Assembly (NCBI GenBank): GCA_011773465.1
Contig: WVXO01000017.1
Span: 1-45,708 of the forward strand
DNA from: Candidatus Aminicenantota bacterium
Lineage (GTDB): Bacteria; Acidobacteriota; Aminicenantia; Aminicenantales; Aminicenantaceae
Direction: 5' to 3'
DNA: 45,708 nucleotides
Positions 7,779-16,766 of the stretch are shown in pieces. Each line of letters starts with the position of its first letter. The stretch's first letter is position 1. The notes beneath the pieces were generated by a model. The model ran no database searches, was not told the origin of the DNA, and saw nothing but the letters and a program-made list of their open reading frames with translations. The position numbers and the translations under genes are program-made.

Positions 7779-9491
7779 TTATTTATTTTCTGCTAACAGC
7801 AGCAATTTCCCGTTTAAGGCACCATCATATTCCCCGTTTTCTATACTAATCTTTCCGTTCACAATCACGTATTTCGTTCCAGTGCTGTACTGGCGCGAAT
7901 CAGAGTGGGTGGCGTTATCCCTGACGGTTTCAGGAGCGAAAATAGCTATATCAGCCTTGTATCCTTTTATGAGCAGTCCTCTATCCTTCAACTGAAGGAA
8001 AGAGGCAGGAAGGGAGGTCATCTTCTTGATGGCATTCTCCAGTGTCAGTACGTTCTCTTCTCTTACGAACTTACGGAGCACTCTGGCTTGACTGCTAAAA
8101 GCGCGGGGATGCCCAATTCTGGGTTCGTCGGTCTCCTTTAAGATAGGGGATGCGTCCCCATCACTTGAAAACATCAACCAATCTTCTTTCATCGCATACT
8201 TCATGTCGTCCTCCGACATTACTCCGCAAGCGACGTACAGGTCAGGTTCATCAATAGCCAAATCTGCGGCGAGGTCAAAGGGATCTCTTTTTTGTTCCTT
8301 GGCAATGTCCGATAGGATTTTTCCAACCAGATGCTTGTTTTTCTCAGCAATTGTAACCAAATAACTATCCCAACCCGCTAAGGCTACAGCACTTGGTCTA
8401 TGAGGCTCTCCCTCGAGTACTGATTTCCTGATCTGCTCCCGTTTTGATTTATCAGCAAGGGCCTTTGCCAGCTCATCCACATACTGCTCTCTAAGCTTAT
8501 TCCTCTCCGAATCTGGTAGATTCCGGTCCCTTATTTTCTTTCTGAGTTCTGCAAATGGTTCCATATCATTCGGAAGATGAAAAGGGGCCCAGCCAGCGTT
8601 TCTGGCTATCGGCAGAATTCGTCCCCCTGATGCATAGTGATAGGGATACATATCTGCAACGACGTAAACTCCCCTTGTCCGGGCATCGTTAATCAATTTT
8701 ACAGCCTCTTTCATCTTCCCCCAGTAATCCTTTCTACATACTTTGAAGTGGGAAACATTGGCTCGCACCCCGGCTTCTTCGGCGATTCTGATAGTTTCTT
8801 GAGTGGATTCAGGTACACGGTCAAACTCATTGCGCTGGTGGCTGGCATAAACCCCTCCAAACTGGCCAACAACTCTTGTGACATCGATGATCTCTTCGGT
8901 AGTTGCATAGCGGCCAGGAATATATTCTAAACCTGTGCTCATTCCCCAGGCACCTTCCATCATTGCTTGTCGAACAATCTCCTTTATCTTATCCAGCTCT
9001 TCTGGTGTAGCGCCACGCGGCTCCTCTCCCATGACTGATTTCCGGACTGTGCCGAATCCTACTAGATGGACAGCATTTGTTCCGATTCCTTGTTTTTCCC
9101 ATTTGTCTTTGGTCTCAGCAATCTTAAATGTCCCATCACCACAGTTTCCTGTAACTACTGTTGTTGTCCCCTGGATCAGATAGTTCAAGTTCGCGTTGGC
9201 ATCTGGTCTTCCTAATTCTTCTTCACAGTGAGTGTGCATATCGATAAATCCGGGGGAAACAACCAGTCCCTTGGCATCGATGGTTTTAGCAGCCGTCCTT
9301 CTAGAGAGGTCACCGATCTCGGCAATCTTATTCCCAATTATGCCAATATCGCCATAAAACCAGGGATTCCCTGTTCCATCAATGATCTTTCCATTCTTTA
9401 CAAGGATGTCAAATTTTCCACTCTTGCATCCGGCTAATGAAAACATCATCATTGCCAAGGTACTGATGATTATTAGCCACCGTTTAAACAT
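7779..9491 (-). CDS. N-acyl-D-amino-acid deacylase family lipoprotein, paralogue 2
   Basis: 570 residues. A lipoprotein signal (SLAGC, Cys22) anchors it to a membrane. Metal-binding residues follow the D-aminoacylase pattern: H86-T-H88 in GFIDMHTH, C117 in TGNCGDG, H218 in YASHQRN, H248 in NVSHFK, and the catalytic Asp in FSSDGD. The C-terminal LLIKGYKADIAIFAPE and KYVIVNGKISIENGEY are typical of the family. The two paralogues are clearly homologous but diverged, and this one has a longer central insertion (about residues 270-360). An AGGAGGT ribosome site lies 4 bases before the ATG. It probably removes acyl groups from D-amino acids, or opens D-amino-acid-containing peptides, at the cell envelope. 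The substrate preference is not readable. Confidence 0.88.
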   Translation of the reverse strand: MFKRWLIIISTLAMMMFSLAGCKSGKFDILVKNGKIIDGTGNPWFYGDIGIIGNKIAEIGDLSRRTAAKTIDAKGLVVSPGFIDMHTHCEEELGRPDANANLNYLIQGTTTVVTGNCGDGTFKIAETKDKWEKQGIGTNAVHLVGFGTVRKSVMGEEPRGATPEELDKIKEIVRQAMMEGAWGMSTGLEYIPGRYATTEEIIDVTRVVGQFGGVYASHQRNEFDRVPESTQETIRIAEEAGVRANVSHFKVCRKDYWGKMKEAVKLINDARTRGVYVVADMYPYHYASGGRILPIARNAGWAPFHLPNDMEPFAELRKKIRDRNLPDSERNKLREQYVDELAKALADKSKREQIRKSVLEGEPHRPSAVALAGWDSYLVTIAEKNKHLVGKILSDIAKEQKRDPFDLAADLAIDEPDLYVACGVMSEDDMKYAMKEDWLMFSSDGDASPILKETDEPRIGHPRAFSSQARVLRKFVREENVLTLENAIKKMTSLPASFLQLKDRGLLIKGYKADIAIFAPETVRDNATHSDSRQYSTGTKYVIVNGKISIENGEYDGALNGKLLLLAENK

Positions 9492-10038
9492 TGCTACCTC
9501 CTCTTTTTAAAATTACATTTATCTTCTCTTCTTGGTTTGAGCAGAAGCCCACTCCTAAGACCTTGGCACTTGATTAAATTCAGTGTTCGCTTGCCCTAAA
9601 TTCTGGAAGAGATAATCATCATATGAATAGGATGAACCTTTAAGCTATATTCTACTGTTTCGCATCCTGACAAGCTCTGCATAATTTAAGGGAAAAGTTT
9701 TCGTAAATACAGTTATTCGCCAGAATTTAGGATGGGGCGACGATATTTAATATAAATGCAATATGTATTTTTACAATGTCATTGCGAGCGAAGCGCGGCA
9801 ATCTCTTCAGATGAATTAACGAGATCGCCACGTCGCTTTGCTCCTCGCGATGACACTAGAATAGTTGCGTTTATATTAGTTATCCCTACGGTATGGTACT
9901 CTTAGCGATATACAGTGTGCTAAGTTAATCTAACCTATACTTTGTCAGCAAAGCATATCGTCGCCTACACCTCATACCCAACGGACACCCAACGGCAAGC
10001 CGTCGAACTCTGCCTATATAACTCTGATTTTCGGATTC
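9492..10038. other. Intergenic region rich in inverted repeats
   Basis: No gene is supported here. It holds a 12-bp perfect inverted repeat (CCTAAATTCTGG at 9595-9606 and its complement at 9720-9731), an 11-bp perfect pair (GGCGACGATAT at 9736-9746 and its complement at 9955-9965), a 13-of-14 pair (9748-9761 with 9865-9878), and at the centre the CATTGCGAG palindrome listed next. The nesting suggests one or more small non-autonomous elements inserted between the ends of two minus-strand genes. Confidence 0.6.
9777..9855. repeat. CATTGCGAG-type palindromic repeat
   Basis: The left arm runs from TGTCATTGCGAGCGAAGCG to GGCAATCTC (9777-9805). The right arm is its imperfect complement, GAGATCGCC to CTCGCGATGACA (9821-9855), with a short loop. 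Palindromes with this CATTGCGAG...CGCAATGAC consensus are known as dispersed extragenic repeats in many bacterial genomes. A long RNA hairpin would form if transcribed. Confidence 0.75.
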
Positions 10039-12753
10039 TTAGAAGTAAAATCGAATTCCAAGCCTGTACTCTCTCCCGTAATTAACATCATAGGCTTTTC
10101 CAAAATCTGGATATTCTATTCGATCTTGTACCTCTGTTGCTCTTTGTCGAAGAAAAACATTATAAACATCTAAGTAGCCTGCTAATCGTAGATCGCCTTT
10201 AATCGTGAAACTCTTTTCCACTCTTAAATCAAGAGCTATGTAAGAAGGAAGTTTACGAGAGTTTGGTTTTTCGATATCAATTATAGGATTGCCTCCAACC
10301 TCAGTGACTTTGTATTCTGCTTCCCATCTGCCATCTCCCGACCATGCAGATCTCCAGAAGAAGCTGGGGCTGAATTTGATATCCCATGGCAAGAGAAACG
10401 TTCCGTAGGTCTTAAAAATATGAAATGGATAAGCAACAGGCTTTCCACCCCAACGCTCAAAATCCAGCAGGGAGTTTGGATTTGTTCCAGTGGGCCATGA
10501 TTTTTGCTTTCCATATGAATAAGAAGCACTAAGCATCCAATTGTCTGAAAATCTTTTTTCAAACTCAGCGACGAACCCAGTATACGTTTTTTTACTCTCC
10601 CTTTCTATATAAGGAGTAAGACCTGGCCGGGGATTGGTCAATATGAATGAACTCGCTGGAGTAGTCCGGTCATATATATCCCATGTCTGACTTTGTCCCT
10701 GGGCATCGACAAATTCAAAGGTAGTTAAAGCAAATTCTTCACCTATTTTTACGCGGGAAATGGAATTATACCATCTCTTATATACAAAGGATAAGGCAAT
10801 AGATGTGTCTCTCATCAGTTCTCTTTCTATTCCAAAAGAGAACTGATCTAAAGAAGGCATTTTTATATCTGGATCTATAGTAGTTGGATTGGAATAAGGC
10901 TCTCTGTATATTTCAACTTTACTGCCGTCCGGCAAAACCTCATACATGACCCAATCCGACTCCCCAGCACTTGCACTATTAAATATATCTGTAATGAATT
11001 TGTCATAGAATCTTCCGTAATGAGCTTTGAGAGCTGTCTTGTGGTCCCCAAAAACATCCCAAGTAATACCTAATCTCGGTGCAAAACCACTGGTTTTAAA
11101 TACTTCAGTAGAAGTTTTAAGAGTCCCTCTGTAATAATTGAAACGTATCCCAGGATTGATTGTAAGATTGCCGATTTTCCAACTGTCCTGAACAAAAGCA
11201 GCTACTCTAGTACCCTTAGGTTTTACATCCTTAGACCAGCTGTAAGCATAATCATACTCATAATAATAACCATAATATTCATATTCAACGTTGTCTACAT
11301 AATAATAACCGCCGTTGTAGCGAATATAATAATGATCTGAAATATGTTCAACTTCAAGGCCAAACTTAAAATCATGAGAACCCGAAATAAAATCATCAGC
11401 GTGATGGGATAATGCTACATTTGCAGAATAACGAGGGGCATCGTCTTGTATCCTAAATCCATAATTTACAGTGTGAATTCCTGTGGAATCATCAAGATGT
11501 CCGGGTTCATCCGAATAGCCTCCCACTCCAAATCCCGATTTTGTGTATCCAAGTGTAGATTCTATAAATGTCTTGTCTGAAAAAGAGTGGAACATTCTGA
11601 TGTTGGCAACCCAAGATGGCTCACGTTCCCAAGGCGCTGCTTCATAAGGCCAATAAATATCCTGGTATTGATGTTCCATCTTAAAATAGTCCATTACATA
11701 GAAAGCCGAGAGTCTGGTGGACGTAGTGGGTTGGAAGGTAAGTTTAAGAATGCCTGTTGGGAGATACTTATAGTATCTTCCCGTATAGGTGTCTAACGAC
11801 GGAATTTCTACTATAGTATCTTCAAATGTAAATCTTCTGTACGTTAATGAACCAAAGTACCAGAGCTTATCCTTAATAAGGGGACCTCCGATTAGGAAAG
11901 ATCCGTATATTAAGCCCTGCTTCTCGGGATCTTCTACTGGTTCATAGAAGGGATCTTTGAGATCGACGCTTACTTGGTTCCAAGTAATACCCCCGTAATT
12001 AAGTTGTATCATCCCGTCAACAGTATTTCCTCCGCTCTTTGTAACAAGACTCAGATGAAGGCCATCAAAACCATCGTATTCAGCCGCGGCACCCAGGCCT
12101 TCTACTTCTGCCTCCGAAAAGATATTAGAGTCTGATTCCATCCAGCTATCCCCAAAGCCACCGTGAGAAAACTCCACACCGTCCATTGCATAAGCATTCC
12201 CCTGCCTCGTTGTACCTCCATAAGCCTTAATCCCATGCCAACCTGCTACATAGGTACCAGGCGCAAGATCCATCGCAAAATATTGATAAGAATCGCGAGC
12301 AAAAACAACATCTTTTATTGTCGCTTCTGGAATGTGAGTACTAGCAACTGCAGAATCTTTGACATCAATAAGAGGGGCAACAGCTATTACCGTAACCTGT
12401 TCATCTATCGCTCCTATCTTGAGAACAAAATCAACAATCAAAGTTTGTCCGACAAACAACCTGACGCCTTCTCTCCTTTGAGGGGTAAATCCTTGAAGTG
12501 ATGCCTCAACGCTATAAGTTCCTGGCTGGAGTCCGACAAATCTGTATTTACCCTCTGCATCTGTAACTCTACTTCGAGTGCCTCCAATCATGTCGGGAGA
12601 AGAGAGATCAACCCTAACTCCTGGAAGTGCAGTTAGTTCGTCGTCTGTAACCGTACCCACTAAAGCGCTCGTTACTTTAGATTGCGAGTAAGACATACTC
12701 CAAAGAAGACCAAATGCCAGGACCAATACAATTGCTTGCTTAAATTTTTTCAT
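10039..12753 (-). CDS. TonB-dependent outer-membrane receptor (Oar-like) with N-terminal carboxypeptidase-regulatory-like domain
   Basis: 904 residues. There is a signal peptide (about 1-23, ending SYS), then a carboxypeptidase-regulatory-like beta-sandwich (about 30-113: GTVTDDELTALPGVRVDL, GKYRFVGLQPGTYSVEASL). Next come a plug-like domain (about 120-240, containing YAMDGVEFSHGG and LSLVTKSGGNTVDG) and a long barrel rich in alternating aromatic strands, with TWDVFGDHKTALKAHYGRF typical of the Oar family. It ends YRLGIRFYF, with the C-terminal Phe expected for BAM-dependent outer-membrane insertion. An AGGAGG site lies 5 bases before the ATG. Its upstream region includes a 106-bp block duplicated in front of the amidinotransferase operon, so both are probably controlled by the Lrp-type regulator between them. 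The ligand is unknown; an oligopeptide or amino-acid derivative is the contextual guess. Confidence 0.9.
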   Translation of the reverse strand: MKKFKQAIVLVLAFGLLWSMSYSQSKVTSALVGTVTDDELTALPGVRVDLSSPDMIGGTRSRVTDAEGKYRFVGLQPGTYSVEASLQGFTPQRREGVRLFVGQTLIVDFVLKIGAIDEQVTVIAVAPLIDVKDSAVASTHIPEATIKDVVFARDSYQYFAMDLAPGTYVAGWHGIKAYGGTTRQGNAYAMDGVEFSHGGFGDSWMESDSNIFSEAEVEGLGAAAEYDGFDGLHLSLVTKSGGNTVDGMIQLNYGGITWNQVSVDLKDPFYEPVEDPEKQGLIYGSFLIGGPLIKDKLWYFGSLTYRRFTFEDTIVEIPSLDTYTGRYYKYLPTGILKLTFQPTTSTRLSAFYVMDYFKMEHQYQDIYWPYEAAPWEREPSWVANIRMFHSFSDKTFIESTLGYTKSGFGVGGYSDEPGHLDDSTGIHTVNYGFRIQDDAPRYSANVALSHHADDFISGSHDFKFGLEVEHISDHYYIRYNGGYYYVDNVEYEYYGYYYEYDYAYSWSKDVKPKGTRVAAFVQDSWKIGNLTINPGIRFNYYRGTLKTSTEVFKTSGFAPRLGITWDVFGDHKTALKAHYGRFYDKFITDIFNSASAGESDWVMYEVLPDGSKVEIYREPYSNPTTIDPDIKMPSLDQFSFGIERELMRDTSIALSFVYKRWYNSISRVKIGEEFALTTFEFVDAQGQSQTWDIYDRTTPASSFILTNPRPGLTPYIERESKKTYTGFVAEFEKRFSDNWMLSASYSYGKQKSWPTGTNPNSLLDFERWGGKPVAYPFHIFKTYGTFLLPWDIKFSPSFFWRSAWSGDGRWEAEYKVTEVGGNPIIDIEKPNSRKLPSYIALDLRVEKSFTIKGDLRLAGYLDVYNVFLRQRATEVQDRIEYPDFGKAYDVNYGREYRLGIRFYF

Positions 12754-12978
12754 TTAAGCCTCCTCTTCTTTGTATTTTTATACCCTTGGAAAGACTTGCT
12801 TTCCCCCTTGCCTTCATAGATACATATCATTTCCGCTATATCCACCTCCTCTCATGTTAAATTAACAAATTTACGAGCTAAATTTGTGGTTTTTGCGGTA
12901 GCTGGATTAATAATCCTCCAATTATAATATATATAACATAATATATTACTTACCTAAAAAAATTAAGAAAAAAACAAC

Positions 12979-13084
12979 AGGATGTCAAGCAATAATATCC
13001 GTTAATGGAAAATTATCCAAATTATTAAGCAAAATATGTTAAATCGTAAAGATAATAGACGTTACTATAATCTAAATGTTCAAT
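12979..13084 (-). promoter_or_regulatory. Regulatory block, copy 1 (upstream of the TonB receptor)
   Basis: Read toward the receptor gene, this 106-bp block starts ATTGAACATTTAGAT and ends GGATATTATTGCTTGACATC. It aligns without gaps to 13796-13901 with 11 mismatches. A TTGACA hexamer (12983-12988, minus strand) closes the block and could be the -35 box. Sequence beyond it diverges except for T-richness. A block conserved up to and including the -35 box, and over about 90 bp upstream, is what one expects of binding sites for an activator such as the adjacent Lrp/AsnC protein. Confidence 0.75.
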
Positions 13085-13214
13085 CGATAGTTTTCGAGGT
13101 TTAATGTGATAATTGTTGCTTCTTTCGAAGGGATTTGCAAGGTTTGATGCCTGGAAATAACTTATTTTACATGTCACTTGTTGGGGCAAATTGTAGAAAA
13201 GAACTCCCCTGACG

Positions 13215-13241
13215 TTTACATTCTTATTAATGTTTGATAAT
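13215..13241 (+). promoter_or_regulatory. Candidate promoter of the Lrp/AsnC gene
   Basis: TTTACA at 13215-13220 and GATAAT at 13236-13241 have a 15-base spacer. The ATG follows 11 bases after the -10 element and no Shine-Dalgarno sequence is present, so the transcript would have a leader of only a few bases. Confidence 0.35.
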
Positions 13242-13252
13242 TTATTGTTAAT

Positions 13253-13708
13253 ATGAAGTCTTTGAAGATAGAAGAATTAGACAGGAAAATTTTGAGCGCA
13301 CTAAATAAGAATGCACGGAAGAGTTTTCGTCGGATAGCTAAAGAACTCAGAATCTCACCCACCACACTTTATAGTAAAGTAAAAAAACTTGAAAAATCAG
13401 GAGTTGTGAGGGGATATATTCCTCTGATCGATACGGAATCTGTTGGTTATGATCTTATGGCTATTATTAGTCTTCGTGTCAAGCAGGAAAGGGACACTGA
13501 GGTCCAGAAAGCGATAGCTAAATTTCCTCAAGTTGGCGCTGTTTATGAAGTCACAGGGGATTGGGACTTGATTCTTGTTTGTTATTTTAAGGGGCGTGAT
13601 GATCTTACAAATTTTTTAAAGAAAGAACTCCCTTTATCGAATATCGAACGAGCTATTACGCATTTTGTGCTGAATGTCGTTAAAGAAGAGAAACGAATTC
13701 CAGTCTAA
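13253..13708 (+). CDS. Lrp/AsnC-family transcriptional regulator
   Basis: 151 residues, the standard length of the family. The N-terminal winged helix-turn-helix (about 8-60) reads ELDRKILSALNKNARKSF then RRIAKELRISPTTLYSKVKKLE. The C-terminal RAM ligand-binding and oligomerisation domain (about 66-145) reads LMAIISLRVKQ, VGAVYEVTGDWDLILVCYF and ERAITHFVLNVVKEEKRIPV. Members bind DNA as multimers and respond to amino acids or their derivatives. It lies between a minus-strand TonB receptor and a plus-strand amidinotransferase operon, and both neighbours have the same 106-bp upstream block, so those are its likely targets. No ribosome site is visible before the ATG. Confidence 0.92.
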   Translation: MKSLKIEELDRKILSALNKNARKSFRRIAKELRISPTTLYSKVKKLEKSGVVRGYIPLIDTESVGYDLMAIISLRVKQERDTEVQKAIAKFPQVGAVYEVTGDWDLILVCYFKGRDDLTNFLKKELPLSNIERAITHFVLNVVKEEKRIPV

Positions 13709-13795
13709 TAATTCAAAGTGTAAATAGAGTGCGAGAGAGAGTAGGCTAACTCGGCGTTATATTACGATAAAAAGAACAAATTCTTAAAATCAGCA

Positions 13796-13901
13796 ATTGA
13801 ACATTTAGATGATAATAAGGTCTACTATCGTTACGATTTAACATATTTTACTTAATAATTTGGATAAATTTTTATTTAAGGATATTATTGCTTGACATCC
13901 T
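13796..13901 (+). promoter_or_regulatory. Regulatory block, copy 2 (upstream of the amidinotransferase operon)
   Basis: It is the inverted partner of 12979-13084: 95 of 106 positions agree, with no gap. It contains a near-perfect palindrome, ATCGTTACGAT (13827-13837; ATCTTTACGAT in copy 1), the conserved core GATTTAACATATTTT, and TTGACA at 13892-13897. CATAAT at 13913-13918 could serve as the -10 box with a 15-base spacer. The orientation relative to its downstream gene is the same as in copy 1. Confidence 0.75.
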
Positions 13902-14001
13902 AAAGTTTTTTGCATAATTTTTTTTATACTAAAAAGTAGAAGACATGCATAGTTACGCAGCTAACATCTAACCTGACAATATTAAATTTAAGGAGATAGT
14001 A

Positions 14002-15141
14002 ATGACTCAAGAGGCAAAAAAAACAGTTGTCAATTCCTGGAATGAATGGGATCCGCTGAAGCATATCATTCTCGGTCGTGCCGACGGAACTATGGTCCAG
14101 GCTCCTGAGACCGCTGTTCAGCGCGATTGGCCCGAAGACGGATTCCCCTTGGGCAAATACGGACATTACCCCCAGGAAATGGTAGATAATGCCAACGAAC
14201 AGTTAGATAATTTTGCCAAAATTCTTGAGAACCGTGGCATTCGCGTTGATCGGCCTACTCCGATCGATTTCAGCCAGACGGTTCAAACTCCCGATTGGAA
14301 ACAGGAAACGATGTTTGGCTGCACACCTGTTCGGGACATACTACTCACAGTTGGCAACGAAATTCTGGAAGCGACGATGTCCTACCATAGCCGCTGGTTT
14401 GAGTTTATTTGCTACCGACCTTTGTTCGAACGATACTTCAAAGAAGATCCAAACTTTCGCTTTGAAGCGGCGCCAAAACCGCGTTTATCAGAACGCAGTT
14501 ACAAGAAAGACTGGTGGAAGGAATGGAACTCATTAAGCGAAGAAAAACAGTATGAGCGTGCGGAAAAAGGCGATTGGATACTTACAGAAGAGGAGCCGCT
14601 GTTTGATGCTGCTGATGTTGTTCGCTACGGAAAGGATCTTTTTGCCCAGAAGTCAATGGTTACCAATGATGCAGGTATTGATTGGCTGCGGCGCCACTTT
14701 CCTAACCATAGAATCCATAAGGTGGGGCGCAGAGAACTCCTGCCCTGGCATATGGACACAACGCTTATACCGCTTCGACCCGGCCTTGCGCTCATCAATC
14801 CAACTCGACCCCCTCTGGATAAGGTAGAATTAGATTTATTCGAGAAGAATGATTGGGAAATACTGGAAGCTCCGAAAGCGCTCCTCAAGAAGAAATATCC
14901 ATTGGATTTCTGCAGCTGGTGGTTAAGCATGAATACTCTTGTACTCGACCCGAAGACCATCTGCGTTGAAGCCAGTGAGATCCCTACCATGGAGTTGTTC
15001 GATAAACATGGTTTTGAAATTGTTCCAGTCCCGTTCTATAAAGTATCCCCATTCGGGGGCGGGCTTCACTGCTGTACGGCAGATGTTTACCGGGAAGGAA
15101 CCTGTGAAGATTACTTCCCGAAACAGATTGAGGGCTTCTAA
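14002..15141 (+). CDS. Glycine-amidinotransferase-like (AGAT/StrB family) amidinotransferase
   Basis: 379 residues, close in length to the AGAT/StrB catalytic core. Family motifs are strong: FDAADVVRYGKDLFAQKSMV (about 201-220), which in arginine:glycine amidinotransferase carries the catalytic Asp; PWHMDTTLIPLRPGLALINP with His250; and GGGLHCCTADVYREG with the nucleophilic Cys357. The enzyme class moves an amidino group from arginine to an amine acceptor, such as glycine or aminocyclitols. The acceptor here cannot be told. AAGGAG lies 6 bases before the ATG. It is the first gene of a likely operon with a fold-II PLP enzyme, a serine hydrolase and an M14 peptidase, under the duplicated regulatory block. 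Bacterial homologues often occur in guanidino natural-product pathways, but no such assembly genes are visible here. Confidence 0.87.
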   Translation: MTQEAKKTVVNSWNEWDPLKHIILGRADGTMVQAPETAVQRDWPEDGFPLGKYGHYPQEMVDNANEQLDNFAKILENRGIRVDRPTPIDFSQTVQTPDWKQETMFGCTPVRDILLTVGNEILEATMSYHSRWFEFICYRPLFERYFKEDPNFRFEAAPKPRLSERSYKKDWWKEWNSLSEEKQYERAEKGDWILTEEEPLFDAADVVRYGKDLFAQKSMVTNDAGIDWLRRHFPNHRIHKVGRRELLPWHMDTTLIPLRPGLALINPTRPPLDKVELDLFEKNDWEILEAPKALLKKKYPLDFCSWWLSMNTLVLDPKTICVEASEIPTMELFDKHGFEIVPVPFYKVSPFGGGLHCCTADVYREGTCEDYFPKQIEGF

Positions 15142-15223
15142 GATTATAGGCTCTTCATTTTTTTCTATGGCAAAACAACATGCATATTGAATTTTGTTGT
15201 TGTAAAAAAACAGGACTTATAAG

Positions 15224-16690
15224 ATGAGAGAACCAAAAAAAGTATTGGAAAATACTATTAATAGATGCAAAGAAAAAGATATCATTATCCCCACCTATGA
15301 GGAAATGGCTCATCCCGAAAAGATTCCTCAGGGCATAAAAGAGGAACTTCGAAACATAGGACTATGGGATCTCCATTCAAGAAACCTTTTTAGAATCACA
15401 TGGAAGAATGAACCGGTAAAATCCGGAGGTGGATTTGGCGACGTTAATTACATGGAAATTCCGAAGGAATTAACAGGCATTAAAGCTAGAATTATAATGC
15501 TGATCGGAAAATATTTCCCTACAGGGTCTCATAAAGTCGGAGCCACATTCGGACCTCTTGTGGAAAAACTGGTAAGAGGTGCTTTTGATCCGACGACTCA
15601 GAAAGCTTTGTGGCCTTCTACAGGAAACTACTGTCGAGGCGGAGCATATGATTCTTATCTTCTTGCCTGTCCAAGCATTGCAGTGTTACCTGAAGGGATG
15701 TCCCGTGAAAGGTTCGAATGGTTAGAAAAAATTGGGGCTGAAATCCATGCAACCCCTGGCTCAGAAAGCAACGTCAAAGAAGTTTATGATAAGAGTTTCG
15801 AATTAAAAAGAGCCCGACCCGATGAGGTCGTTATTTTAAATCAGTTTGATGAGATCGGAAACGCTATCTGGCATTATGTTTGCACAGGACAGGCGATTGA
15901 AGAAGCCTACAAGAAAGAGAGAAAAGATAAACAGAGGCTTACTGCCATATTCTTGACTCAAGGCTCTGCAGGGACTTTAGGAAGTGCGGATTATCTACGA
16001 GAAAAATTCCCGAGAATAAAAGTCTGTGCCGGTGAGGCCTGGCAGTGCCCCACTCTTCTATACGCTGGGTATGGAGCCCATAGGATTGAAGGCATCGGGG
16101 ATAAACATGTTCCTTGGATACACAATCTGAAAAACATGGATATGGTCGCCGATATAAATGATGAGTTTTGCATACGCCTGCTGCGACTGTTCAACGAACC
16201 TTCAGGAAAAAACTGTCTTAAATCAAAAGGCGTCTCAGAGGACATCATCGATAAATTGCACCTGCTTGGAATTTCTTCTATCGCCAACCTAATCGGCTCA
16301 ATCAAGATGGCTAAATATTATGAGATGAATGAGAACGACATCATTTTCTCTATTGCCACAGATTCTAGCGAGCTTTACCAATCTCGGATTGAGGAATTGC
16401 AGGTGGAAAGAGGCGAATATACAGATAACCAGGCTGCAGTGGATTTTGATACATGCCTGCTGAATCTTACCACAGATCATATGCTCGAGCTAAGCTACTG
16501 GGACAAGAAGAGAATGCATAATCTTAAATATTTCACTTGGGTTGAACAAATCGGGAAAGACGCAGAAGAGTTAGACCGCCAATGGTACGATGAGAACTAC
16601 TGGAGAGATAAATATCGTTCTTATACGGAATGGGACAAACTCATCAGGGAATTTAACGAAAAAACAGGGCTGCTTGAGAAATATACATAA
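15224..16690 (+). CDS. Fold-type II PLP-dependent enzyme (cysteine synthase / threonine synthase-like)
   Basis: 488 residues, longer than cysteine synthase (about 310) because of an N-terminal segment of about 80 residues and a C-terminal extension of about 120 residues. The PLP lysine is probably Lys104 in PTGSHKVGAT. The substrate-binding loop equivalent to TSGNTG is STGNYCRGG (132-140), and the phosphate-binding glycine loop is TQGSAGTLGSADYL (about 245-258). The family performs beta-elimination or replacement on serine-, cysteine- or threonine-type substrates. It follows the amidinotransferase by 82 bp and is probably co-transcribed, so it may supply or consume the amino-acid acceptor or product. 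The ribosome site is weak (AGGA about 10 bases upstream). I do not recognise a characterised orthologue. Confidence 0.8.
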   Translation: MREPKKVLENTINRCKEKDIIIPTYEEMAHPEKIPQGIKEELRNIGLWDLHSRNLFRITWKNEPVKSGGGFGDVNYMEIPKELTGIKARIIMLIGKYFPTGSHKVGATFGPLVEKLVRGAFDPTTQKALWPSTGNYCRGGAYDSYLLACPSIAVLPEGMSRERFEWLEKIGAEIHATPGSESNVKEVYDKSFELKRARPDEVVILNQFDEIGNAIWHYVCTGQAIEEAYKKERKDKQRLTAIFLTQGSAGTLGSADYLREKFPRIKVCAGEAWQCPTLLYAGYGAHRIEGIGDKHVPWIHNLKNMDMVADINDEFCIRLLRLFNEPSGKNCLKSKGVSEDIIDKLHLLGISSIANLIGSIKMAKYYEMNENDIIFSIATDSSELYQSRIEELQVERGEYTDNQAAVDFDTCLLNLTTDHMLELSYWDKKRMHNLKYFTWVEQIGKDAEELDRQWYDENYWRDKYRSYTEWDKLIREFNEKTGLLEKYT

Positions 16691-16766
16691 ATTAAGTATC
16701 GCTGCAATCGTTGACTCGTAGTGCCTGCAAATATTGAATATCAATAAATTTTCTTAAGGAGGAGTT

